Positions 1 to 5,641 of a stretch of 6,285 nucleotides of DNA are shown here, piece after piece. The position numbers were made by a program, and so were the translations under genes. The notes below the pieces were generated by a model, which did not search any database, had not been told where the DNA came from, and worked only from the letters and a program-made list of their open reading frames with translations. The DNA is from Ramlibacter sp. (GTDB lineage: Bacteria; Pseudomonadota; Gammaproteobacteria; Burkholderiales; Burkholderiaceae_C): positions 1 through 6,285 of the forward strand of contig JAQGMT010000290.1 of NCBI GenBank assembly GCA_028292185.1. The letters are read 5' to 3'. Each line of letters starts with the position of its first letter. The first letter of the stretch is position 1.

Positions 1-27
1 CGCCAAGCCGTGAACCGAGAAAGTCAT
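1..27 (-). CDS. ptsI: Phosphoenolpyruvate-protein phosphotransferase (enzyme I), N-terminal 9 codons only
   Basis: Reading the minus strand from an ATG at 27, the nine codons to the window edge give MTFSVHGLA, which resembles the start of betaproteobacterial enzyme I proteins. The rest of the gene, including the phosphorylated histidine and the PEP-binding domain, lies outside the window. Enzyme I takes phosphate from phosphoenolpyruvate and passes it to HPr in the cytoplasm. It begins 19 bases after the ptsH stop, and a GGTGA stretch just upstream of the ATG may serve as ribosome binding site. The call rests mainly on position directly behind ptsH plus the short N-terminal match, so a different downstream gene is possible but unlikely. 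Confidence 0.82.
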
Positions 28-46
28 GGTTTCACCGCGGGGGCCA

Positions 47-316
47 TCATTCCCCCTCCCCGAATTTATCCGCGATCAGCGCCAGCAGCGCATCCATCGC
101 TTCCTGCTCGCGCTCGCCGTCGGTCTCGAGCGTCACTTCGCTGCCGACGCCGGCCGCCAGCATCATCACGCCCATGATGCTCTTGGCGTTGACGCGCCGC
201 TCGCCGCGCGACATCCACACTTCGCATGGAAAAGCGGCCGCGACCTTGGTCAGCTTGGCCGATGCGCGGGCGTGCAGGCCCAGCCTATTGTTGATGCTCG
301 TCGCTGTCCGGATCAT
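47..316 (-). CDS. ptsH: HPr phosphocarrier protein of the PTS
   Basis: This 89-residue protein has the usual HPr length and both signature sites at the canonical positions: the active-site histidine H15 in the motif GLHARAS, and the regulatory serine S46 in the motif AKSIMGV. HPr is a small cytoplasmic protein that accepts phosphate from enzyme I on His15 and passes it to EIIA proteins. In betaproteobacteria Ser46 is a known target of HPr kinase/phosphorylase (HprK), which makes HPr a regulatory node; conservation of S46 here is consistent with that, though hprK is not in the window. The ATG at 316 puts H15 and S46 in exact register. It lies inside the end of the EIIA gene (32-base overlap), with no strong Shine-Dalgarno sequence, so translation probably depends on ribosomes arriving from EIIA. 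ptsI follows after 19 bases. Confidence 0.96.
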   Translation of the reverse strand: MIRTATSINNRLGLHARASAKLTKVAAAFPCEVWMSRGERRVNAKSIMGVMMLAAGVGSEVTLETDGEREQEAMDALLALIADKFGEGE

Positions 317-740
317 TGGTTCTTCGCGCCTGGTTCTGCGGTGCGGTGATGGCCACTTGCATCACCCCCTGGGTTCCGCCGACGACGGCGCGCGACACCA
401 GGGCGTCCAGCGTCTCGTTGCGGTAGCTGACGCTGCGCAGCAGCATCGGCAGGTTGACGCCGGTGATCAGGCGCGAGGTGACGCCGTCCACCAGCTTTTG
501 CGCCACGTTGCTGGGCGTGGCGCCGAAAATATCCGTGAGCACCAGCACGCCCTTCACGCCCTCGACCCGGCTGAGCTGCTGCATCGCGATCCGGGCCGTG
601 GCCTGCGTTTCTTCCGGGGGCATGTTGGGTTGCACGTCGATCGCCGACACATGGGCGCCGCAGTCGGGAAACACATGCAGCGCGCAGCTGCGCAAGGCGT
701 GCGCCAGCGGTGCGTGGGCGATGATGAGAATCGCGTTCAT
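285..740 (-). CDS. PTS EIIA component, mannose/fructose (EIIA-Man) family
   Basis: The 151-residue product matches the mannose-family EIIA domain. It has an N-terminal beta strand MNAILIIAH ending in H9, the expected phosphorylated histidine, then the conserved block VLVLTDIFGATPSNVA near residues 65-80 and a GVNLPMLL segment near 95-102. It accepts phosphate from HPr in the cytoplasm. No EIIB, EIIC or EIID partner is visible, so a regulatory role or service to a distant permease is more likely than direct sugar uptake; this is inference from the family's arrangement in betaproteobacteria. The start codon shares an ATGA with the stop of the upstream MFS gene. An AAGGA sequence lies 12 bases upstream, rather far for a good ribosome binding site. 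The last ten or so codons, a polar tail of about 20 residues (from ITAPQNQ onward), overlap the start of ptsH. Confidence 0.94.
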   Translation of the reverse strand: MNAILIIAHAPLAHALRSCALHVFPDCGAHVSAIDVQPNMPPEETQATARIAMQQLSRVEGVKGVLVLTDIFGATPSNVAQKLVDGVTSRLITGVNLPMLLRSVSYRNETLDALVSRAVVGGTQGVMQVAITAPQNQARRTNDPDSDEHQQ

Positions 741-2014
741 CGACGAGAATTATCCTTTGCCAGCACGAAGTGCCCATAGGAGATAACGCTGCAGGCCAGC
801 AACACGGCCATCGCGCCGCGAAACGAAGCCACCTCCGGCAGGCCCAGGCCCCCGAATCCGTCGATCAGCAAACCGATGCCCCACTGCGTCACGAACACGC
901 CGCTGAACAAGACCAGGTTGAAGGCCGTGAGTGCGCGCCCGGCCAGGGCCGGCGCAAACGCGATGCCGACGGCGGGCTGCGCCAGGGCCACGACGCTGGA
1001 AGCCATGCAGAACAGGGCCAGGGCGGGCGCGCCGGCGTCCTGCCCGGCAATGATGATCCCGGCCAGCGCCACGAAGCTCAAGGGCAGTCCACGGGCGATC
1101 AGCCGGTCCGTGGTGAGCCCGCGCTTGGCCAGCCAGGGGTTCAGCAGGCCCCAGCCCCAGAACGTGCACAGCATGCAGACGTTGATGATGAACAAGCCTG
1201 TGGCGGCCTTCGCGGGCGAATAGCCCGCGACGCGCACCATCCACGGCCCGGCCCATAGGGTCTGGATGGCGAGCATTCCGCCGTAGCTGAAAAACCCGAT
1301 CGGCGCCACCTTGCGCAGATAGGGGTTGCGCCAGATTTGCGCGTAGCTCACCGGCGCGGCGTCGGGACCGCCGGGCGCAGTTTCCCAACGCGGCACTTTC
1401 CACGCGATCACCGCCATCGCGGCGCCGATCGCCAGCGCGAGGCCCCAGAACAGCGGCCGCCATCCGATGGAGGGCATCAGCCATTGCACGGGCAAGGTGG
1501 AGGCCACCATGCCCAACGAGCCCGTCATCAACATCCACGAATTGCCGCGCAGCTGGGCGGCCGGCGTGAGCCAGCGACGAAAGGCGGTGAGCGGCGCCAT
1601 CATGCAAGCGCAGACCCCCACCCCGCACAACACGCGCGCCGCCAGCAATTGAGTGAAGCTGGCCGCCGTGGAGAACGCCAGGCAACCGGCGATGGCCAGC
1701 AGCAGGTAAGCCAGGATCACGTTGCGCGGCCCGTGCCGGTCCAGCAGCTTTCCCACCGGCAGTTGCATGGCGGCGAAGCCCAGGAAGAATCCTCCGGCCA
1801 GCAGGCCCAGCTCCTGCGGACCGAGGCCGAACTCGCGCGTCAGGGTGGGCGACAGCGTGGCGGTTATCGAGCGCAGCGTCGCGGCGAAAAAATAAGCGAA
1901 CGCGAATGCCGAAAACACGACGATGGCATCCCGGCGCGCCAGCAAGGCCAGGCCCGCTGCAGGCTCGCCACCGGTCGGCGCCGGGTCCAGCCTGGCGTTG
2001 GGCACGCTGCTCAT
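737..2014 (-). CDS. Major facilitator superfamily (MFS) transporter, substrate unknown
   Basis: The 425-residue protein is mostly hydrophobic and has the length and layout of a 12-helix MFS transporter in the inner membrane. The cytoplasmic loop between helices 2 and 3 carries a recognisable motif A, GKLLDRHGPRN, at about residues 88-98. A polar N-terminal tail of about 30 residues precedes helix 1, and a soluble central loop at about 210-235 (charged, with KVPRWE) separates the two six-helix halves. Such proteins are secondary transporters driven by ion gradients, and the substrate cannot be told from sequence alone. Its start overlaps the stop of the upstream lipoprotein gene as ATGA, with GAGG five bases before the ATG. 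Its stop overlaps the EIIA start in the same way, so it should be co-translated with both neighbours. The PTS context may hint at carbon or energy-linked control, but that is speculation. Confidence 0.93.
   Translation of the reverse strand: MSSVPNARLDPAPTGGEPAAGLALLARRDAIVVFSAFAFAYFFAATLRSITATLSPTLTREFGLGPQELGLLAGGFFLGFAAMQLPVGKLLDRHGPRNVILAYLLLAIAGCLAFSTAASFTQLLAARVLCGVGVCACMMAPLTAFRRWLTPAAQLRGNSWMLMTGSLGMVASTLPVQWLMPSIGWRPLFWGLALAIGAAMAVIAWKVPRWETAPGGPDAAPVSYAQIWRNPYLRKVAPIGFFSYGGMLAIQTLWAGPWMVRVAGYSPAKAATGLFIINVCMLCTFWGWGLLNPWLAKRGLTTDRLIARGLPLSFVALAGIIIAGQDAGAPALALFCMASSVVALAQPAVGIAFAPALAGRALTAFNLVLFSGVFVTQWGIGLLIDGFGGLGLPEVASFRGAMAVLLACSVISYGHFVLAKDNSRR
749..776 (-). promoter_or_regulatory. 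Candidate internal promoter ahead of the PTS genes
   Basis: On the minus strand TGGGCA (776-771) and GATAAT (754-749) are separated by 16 bases. They match four of six and five of six positions of the sigma-70 consensus. The site lies within the last codons of the MFS gene. Transcription would begin at or within a base or two of the EIIA start codon at 740, giving a near-leaderless message for EIIA-ptsH-ptsI. This is pattern matching only, and GATAAT here also encodes Asp-Asn of the transporter. Confidence 0.28.
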
Positions 2015-2529
2015 TCGAACCTCAGGCCCGAGAAGAACGGCTCGGCCACTTCCGGCTTGAGTTGCTCAGCGTAGATGACCGCCTGGAACACATGCCTGCC
2101 ATGCGCGAAGTACGCCGCCTGGCTCGCTACCTTGCTGCCATCGACCCGCTGCCCGCTTGCGACCACCTGCAGCGATTGCGGCAGCCTGCGCGCGCCGAGT
2201 GGCTGGAACGCGCTCTCCTGCGCCGAGGCGCTGTGCAGGTTGGCCAAGGTCGCCGCCTTCCACTGCGCCAGCACTTCGCCGGCGCGCGCCGCATCTTCGA
2301 TGTCGGCAGCGAGAAGGGCGAAGGTGGCGCCCCCGGTGATGCAACTCAGCGCTTCGAGCTTCACCTGGCGGCCGGCCATGGGCACCGTCCTGCTGCCCTG
2401 CTCCGGCTTGCAGGGGAGCATGGCCACCAGGCCTGCCTGCGCGATGCGAACTTCACGCCAATCGAAAGTGGGGCTGCACGCGGCCAGCGCGCATACGACG
2501 CTGAGGCAGGCGATGAGAGTTCGATGCAT
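2011..2529 (-). CDS. Small predicted lipoprotein of unknown function
   Basis: From the ATG at 2529 the product has 172 residues and begins MHRTLIACLSVVCALAACSP, a lipoprotein signal peptide with lipobox LAAC and lipidated cysteine C18. The mature part is about 155 residues with two further cysteines (C40, C63), a segment rich in small residues (GGATFALLAAD, about 66-76), and the ending PFFSGLRF. I recognise no named domain; it looks like a conserved hypothetical envelope protein, and the membrane is undecided, although Ser at +2 (S19) favours the outer membrane under the E. coli rule. The frame stays open far upstream on the minus strand (to 3750), but the lipobox fixes the start. No Shine-Dalgarno sequence lies at normal spacing: GAGG sits only two bases from the ATG, and a GATAAT hexamer six bases upstream suggests a leaderless message. 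It is coupled to the MFS gene by an ATGA overlap. Confidence 0.78.
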   Translation of the reverse strand: MHRTLIACLSVVCALAACSPTFDWREVRIAQAGLVAMLPCKPEQGSRTVPMAGRQVKLEALSCITGGATFALLAADIEDAARAGEVLAQWKAATLANLHSASAQESAFQPLGARRLPQSLQVVASGQRVDGSKVASQAAYFAHGRHVFQAVIYAEQLKPEVAEPFFSGLRFE

Positions 2530-2592
2530 GGCCTCATTATCGGTTTGCCGCGCCAGGCAGCGGCGCGGGCGCATTCCGGAGAGAATCGTTTC
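2530..2592. promoter_or_regulatory. Divergent intergenic region between lipoprotein and CoA-transferase genes
   Basis: This 63-base spacer separates two outward-reading genes, so it should hold control elements for both, unless promoters extend into the coding regions. On the minus strand GATAAT (2541-2536) matches five of six bases of a -10 box, but I find no fitting -35 box. Transcription from it would start about at the lipoprotein ATG. An inverted repeat, CCGCGCC at 2548-2554 and GGCGCGG at 2562-2568 with a seven-base loop, could be an operator or a leader hairpin, although short GC-rich inverted repeats are common by chance at this composition. No clear promoter for the CoA-transferase gene was found. 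Confidence 0.4.
2578..2583 (+). promoter_or_regulatory. Ribosome binding site of the CoA-transferase gene
   Basis: GGAGAG lies nine bases before the ATG at 2593. It decides the start of the CoA-transferase, because the reading frame is open much further upstream (to 1906), including an in-frame ATG at 2527. Family members also begin close to the LAGIRVLDLSR motif, which sits four codons after the chosen start. Confidence 0.75.
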
Positions 2593-3828
2593 ATGACTTC
2601 CCTTGCCGGCATTCGCGTGCTCGATCTGTCCCGGGTGCTGGCCGGGCCCTGGTGTGCCCAGACCTTGGCCGACCTCGGGGCCGACGTGATCAAGATCGAG
2701 CGGCCCGGCGCCGGCGACGACACCCGGGGCTGGGGGCCGCCATTCATGAAGGACGAAGCCGGCCAGGACACCGCCGAGGCGGCGTATTACCTGGGCACCA
2801 ACCGCAACAAGCGATCGGTGACCTGCGACATCGCGCAACCGGCGGGCCAGGCGCTGATCCGGGAGCTGGTGAAGCACTGCGACGTGTTCGTCGAGAATTT
2901 CAAGGTCGGCGACATGGCCCGCTACGGGCTGGACCATGCCTCGCTCAAGACGCTGCAGCCCAAGCTGGTCTATTGCAGCATCACCGGCTTCGGCCAGACC
3001 GGCCCCTATCGCGAGCGCGCGGGATACGACTACGCCATCCAGGGCATGGGCGGCTTGATGAGCGTGACCGGCGAGCGCGACGACCTGGGCGGCGGCCCGC
3101 AAAAAGTCGGCGTTGCGGTCGCCGACCTGTTCACCGGCATGTATGCCACCGTGGCGATCCTGGCCGCGCTGCGTCACGCCGAGCGAACCGGTGAAGGGCA
3201 GTACATCGACATGGCGCTGCTCGACACGCAGGTCGCGATGCTGGCCAACCTGGGCGCGAACTACCTGGTCAGCGGCGTGGCGCCCGGGCGCGCCGGCAAC
3301 GCGCACCAGAACATCGTTCCCTACCAGGTGTTCGAAGTGGCGCCCGCGGCCGATGGCAGCAAGGACCACATGATCGTGGCTGTCGGCAACGACACCCAGT
3401 ACGCGAAGTTCTGCGAGGTCGCGGGGCGCCCCGATCTCGCGGCCGATCCGCGCTTTGCCAGGAACCGCGACCGGGTGCGGCATCGCGACATGCTGGTGCC
3501 GCTGCTGGAGGACGTGATGAAGGGCCGCGGCAAGGCCGAGTGGCTCGCGGCGCTCGAAGCCGCGAAGGTGCCGTGCGGCGCCATCAACAACCTGGCCGAG
3601 GTTTTCGAAGACCCGCAGGTGAAGGAGCGCGGCATGGTGACCTCCTGGCGCCATCCGCTGCAGCCCCAGCTCCGGCTGGTGAGCAGCCCGATGAAGCTGG
3701 GCGTGACGCCGGTGCGCAGCGCCATGCCGCCCCCGATGCTGGGCCAGCACACCGATGAAGTACTGCGCGAACTGCTGCAGTGGCCCGAAGACCGTCTGCA
3801 GGAATTGAGGAAAGGCAAGGTGATCTGA
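2593..3828 (+). CDS. Class III CoA-transferase (CaiB/BaiF family)
   Basis: The 411-residue length is typical for this family. The N-terminus LAGIRVLDLSRVLAGPW (4-20) and LADLGADVIKIERPGAGDDTR (25-45) form the conserved nucleotide-binding part. The TGFGQTGPYRERAGYD block (131-146) follows, and D178 in VGVAVADLFTG corresponds to the catalytic aspartate (Asp169 in formyl-CoA transferase) that forms acyl-anhydride intermediates. GAINNLAEVFEDPQVKERGM near the C-terminus is also characteristic. The enzyme moves CoA from an acyl-CoA donor to a free carboxylic acid in the cytoplasm. The GPYRERAGYDYAIQGMGGLMSVTG style recalls succinyl-CoA:dicarboxylate transferases as well as proteins often labelled formyl-CoA transferase, so the substrate pair is left open. 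All expected parts are present and the gene looks intact. A hydrolase gene starts one base after its stop, indicating an operon. Confidence 0.95.
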   Translation: MTSLAGIRVLDLSRVLAGPWCAQTLADLGADVIKIERPGAGDDTRGWGPPFMKDEAGQDTAEAAYYLGTNRNKRSVTCDIAQPAGQALIRELVKHCDVFVENFKVGDMARYGLDHASLKTLQPKLVYCSITGFGQTGPYRERAGYDYAIQGMGGLMSVTGERDDLGGGPQKVGVAVADLFTGMYATVAILAALRHAERTGEGQYIDMALLDTQVAMLANLGANYLVSGVAPGRAGNAHQNIVPYQVFEVAPAADGSKDHMIVAVGNDTQYAKFCEVAGRPDLAADPRFARNRDRVRHRDMLVPLLEDVMKGRGKAEWLAALEAAKVPCGAINNLAEVFEDPQVKERGMVTSWRHPLQPQLRLVSSPMKLGVTPVRSAMPPPMLGQHTDEVLRELLQWPEDRLQELRKGKVI

Positions 3829-3829
3829 G

Positions 3830-4570
3830 ATGGCGAACTTCGTTCTGGTTCATGGCGCCTGGCACGGCGCCTGGTGCTGGCGGCATGTGGTGCAGGCGCT
3901 GAGCGCACGAGGACATCGCGTCGCCGCGGTGACCTTGACCGGCGTGGGCGAACGCATGCACCTGATGTCTCCCGCCATCACGCTGGAGACGCATATTGCG
4001 GACGTGATCAATGCGATCGAAGCCGAGGAAATGCAGGAGCTCGTACTGGTCGTGCACTCCTACGCGGGCATGATCGGAACGGCCGTGGCGGACCGCATGC
4101 CGGGCCGTCTCGCGCACCTGGTCTACGTCGATGCGGTGGTGCCCAAGCCCGGGGAAAGCTGGAGCAGCACACACTCGAGCGCCACCCGCGAGGCGCGGCT
4201 CGCCGCGGCGGCCGCGTCGCCCGACTTCAGTTTTCCCCCGCCCGACCCGTCGGTCTTCGGTCTCGACGGAGAGGACCGTGCCTGGGTGATGCGCCGCCAG
4301 ACGCCGCATCCTGGTCACACCTACCAGGCCGTGCTGCAATTCGACGCGCAACGCGTGGCGCAGGTGCCCCGCACCTTCATCAATTGCGTCGTGCCGCCGC
4401 TGGGCACCATCGACGCGGTGCGCCAGCGCGTGGCGGACAAGGGCCTGTGGGGCGGCGCCTGGTTGGCCGGCGGCGGGGCACGGGTGATCGAAATGCAAAC
4501 CGGGCATGACCCCATGATCAGCGCGCCCACCGAGCTCACGCGGATACTCCTCGAGTGCGCCGGGGGTTAA
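3830..4570 (+). CDS. Alpha/beta-hydrolase, EstC/methylesterase/hydroxynitrile-lyase-like
   Basis: The 246-residue protein starts with FVLVHGAWHGAWCW (4-17), the oxyanion-hole region typical of the esterase group that includes EstC, plant methylesterases and hydroxynitrile lyases. TGVGER (37-42) and LETHIADVINAIE (52-64) follow the same pattern. The nucleophile is S77 in VVHSYAGM, but the usual GxSxG elbow is changed: Val replaces the first Gly and Ala the last. H226 in TGHDPM is the expected catalytic histidine. The acid is uncertain: where relatives have an Asp after a Cys/Thr strand, this protein reads NCVVPPLGTID, leaving D195 as a candidate. There is no signal peptide, so it is cytoplasmic. 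The substrate is unknown; esters or thioesters linked to the upstream CoA-transferase are plausible. AAGGTGA at 3817-3823, inside the upstream gene and six bases before the ATG, is a good ribosome binding site. Confidence 0.93.
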   Translation: MANFVLVHGAWHGAWCWRHVVQALSARGHRVAAVTLTGVGERMHLMSPAITLETHIADVINAIEAEEMQELVLVVHSYAGMIGTAVADRMPGRLAHLVYVDAVVPKPGESWSSTHSSATREARLAAAAASPDFSFPPPDPSVFGLDGEDRAWVMRRQTPHPGHTYQAVLQFDAQRVAQVPRTFINCVVPPLGTIDAVRQRVADKGLWGGAWLAGGGARVIEMQTGHDPMISAPTELTRILLECAGG

Positions 4571-4579
4571 GGCGCCCAC

Positions 4580-4585
4580 TAGAAT
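4580..4585 (+). promoter_or_regulatory. Candidate -10 box for the thioredoxin-like gene
   Basis: TAGAAT matches five of six bases of the -10 consensus and lies just after the hydrolase stop codon. Transcription from it would start near 4592, about 22 bases before the ATG at 4614. No convincing -35 hexamer is present at 16-18 bases upstream, so the call is tentative; the gene could instead be read through from the hydrolase. Confidence 0.3.
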
Positions 4586-4613
4586 GGCCGCTCTTCAAAT
4601 CGAACAGTCGCCA

Positions 4614-5111
4614 ATGAAAAAACTGCTCTACGGCGTAGCTGCCGCGGCCATGCTGGCGGTCAGCATCGCGCTTTATTTCGGCGCCACCGGCACGGCAGCG
4701 CCGCAATCCACCTTTGTCTTGCTCGATGGCTCGAGCCAGACCACCGCCGACCTCAAGGGGCGCGTGACACTCGTGAATTTCTGGGCCACCAGCTGCACGG
4801 CGTGCCTGGGCGAAATGCCCAAGATGGTCGCCACGTTCGACAGGTACCACGCCGAAGGTTTCGACACGGTGGCCGTGGCAATGAGTTACGACCCCCCCAG
4901 CTACGTTGTGAATTACGCCCAGACGCGCAAGCTGCCGTTCAAGGTGGCGATCGACAACAACGGGGCGGTGGCTCGCGCCTGGGGCGATGTGGAGTTCACG
5001 CCCACCACGTTCCTGGTGAACAAGCGCGGCGAAATCGTCAAGCGCTATGTCGGCGAGCCGAACTTCGCCGAGCTGCACCAGCTGATCGAGCAGCTGCTGG
5101 CAGCAGCCTAG
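4614..5111 (+). CDS. Membrane-anchored TlpA/ResA-like thioredoxin
   Basis: From the ATG at 4614 the product is 165 residues. MKKLL and a hydrophobic stretch at about 4-24 form an uncleaved anchor or signal peptide, placing the rest in the periplasm. The thioredoxin fold follows: VTLVNFWATSCTACLGEMP (51-69) holds the redox pair C61-T-A-C64, and FTPTTFLVNKRGEIV (129-142) holds the cis-proline P130 and the strand after it. TlpA/ResA proteins reduce or exchange disulphides outside the cytoplasm, often during cytochrome c maturation. The CTAC active site is uncommon; relatives usually carry motifs such as CxPC. An in-frame ATG at 4584 would add ten residues (MAALQIEQSP), but it overlaps the candidate -10 box and would put a polar stretch before the signal, so the later start is preferred. 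It may share a transcript with the hydrolase (43-base gap). A hairpin terminator follows. Confidence 0.9.
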   Translation: MKKLLYGVAAAAMLAVSIALYFGATGTAAPQSTFVLLDGSSQTTADLKGRVTLVNFWATSCTACLGEMPKMVATFDRYHAEGFDTVAVAMSYDPPSYVVNYAQTRKLPFKVAIDNNGAVARAWGDVEFTPTTFLVNKRGEIVKRYVGEPNFAELHQLIEQLLAAA

Positions 5112-5137
5112 CCGAACTACACCCGCAAAACACAAGG

Positions 5138-5164
5138 ACAAGCCCCGCGAGCGGCGGGGCTTGT
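5138..5164. terminator. Hairpin terminator shared by two convergent genes
   Basis: ACAAGCCCCGC (5138-5148) and GCGGGGCTTGT (5154-5164) form a perfect 11-base-pair stem with a five-base loop. It lies 26 bases after the stop of the thioredoxin-like gene and seven bases after the stop of the convergent cytochrome c' gene, so it probably ends transcription from both sides. The T-rich tail is poor on both strands: TTAT on the plus side and a broken TTGTGTTTTG on the minus side. Confidence 0.82.
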
Positions 5165-5171
5165 TATCGCT

Positions 5172-5636
5172 CTACTTGACGTCCTTGCGGAAGTCGTCAT
5201 GGCAGGACTTGCAGGCCTTGCCGGTGGACGCAAACGCCGCCTTCAGGTTGTCCAGGTTGTTGGTCTGGGCAGCGGCCAGCAACTTGCCGGTTTCATTCTG
5301 GAGCTGCTCGCTGTCGTCCTTGAACTTGGCGTTGTTCGTCCAGATTTCCGGCTTGGCACGGGTCTGCACCGTCACCTTCTCGGTGTCGGCCGTGAAAGCC
5401 GGCCAGGGCAGCCTGGACATCGTCGCCACGATCTGCGCGCTGTCCACGGCCGCCTTGGCGTCATAAGGCGCCTTGCCGCTGGTCATCGCGCCGATGCGGC
5501 CGAAATGCGTTCCCATGATCGACAAAGCGCTCTGGCGATACTTCACGGCGTCCTCGGGCTTGGCGAACTGGGCCGAAGCCGGCGTGGCCATCACGATGGC
5601 CGTGGCGGCAAAAACGAGGGAGGCGGCAATTTTCAT
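5172..5636 (-). CDS. Periplasmic cytochrome c'
   Basis: The 154-residue precursor starts with MKIAASL and has a signal peptide ending in ATPASA, with cleavage likely before Q23. The mature protein of about 132 residues is of cytochrome c' size. The haem-binding motif C142-K-S-C145-H146 sits close to the C-terminus, as it does in this four-helix-bundle family and unlike class I cytochromes c. KYRQSALSIMGTHFGRIGAM (32-51) fits helix 1 of the family. Cytochromes c' carry a high-spin five-coordinate haem that binds NO and CO, and they are linked to nitric oxide tolerance in several bacteria; the role here is inferred from the family. GGAGAG seven bases before the ATG supports the start over a second in-frame ATG 20 codons upstream. 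It is divergent from a b561-type cytochrome, a plausible redox partner. Confidence 0.96.
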   Translation of the reverse strand: MKIAASLVFAATAIVMATPASAQFAKPEDAVKYRQSALSIMGTHFGRIGAMTSGKAPYDAKAAVDSAQIVATMSRLPWPAFTADTEKVTVQTRAKPEIWTNNAKFKDDSEQLQNETGKLLAAAQTNNLDNLKAAFASTGKACKSCHDDFRKDVK

Positions 5637-5641
5637 AAGTT

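Noticed and set aside
1906..2592. In-frame upstream extension of the CoA-transferase (open from 1906)
   Set aside because: The translated segment has no family similarity, runs antisense to the MFS and lipoprotein genes, and the GGAGAG ribosome binding site fits the ATG at 2593.
2530..3750. Long minus-strand open frame extending upstream of the lipoprotein gene, opposite the CoA-transferase
   Set aside because: It is antisense to a well-supported enzyme gene; its predicted protein is rich in His, Arg, Gly and Ala as expected from a GC-rich shadow frame. The lipobox places the true start at 2529.
3856..3876. Short tandem repeat GGCGCCTGG-CAC-GGCGCCTGG
   Set aside because: It encodes the GAW-H-GAW part of the conserved HGAWHGAWCW motif of this hydrolase group, so the repeat follows from the protein.
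4557..4575. Small inverted repeat GCGCC / GGCGC at the end of the hydrolase gene, considered as a terminator
   Set aside because: The stem has only five pairs with a nine-base loop and no T tract; this is expected by chance at this GC content.
3829..4579. Large minus-strand open frame opposite the hydrolase
   Set aside because: Its composition is that of a shadow frame, there is no recognisable domain, and the plus-strand hydrolase has clear motifs.
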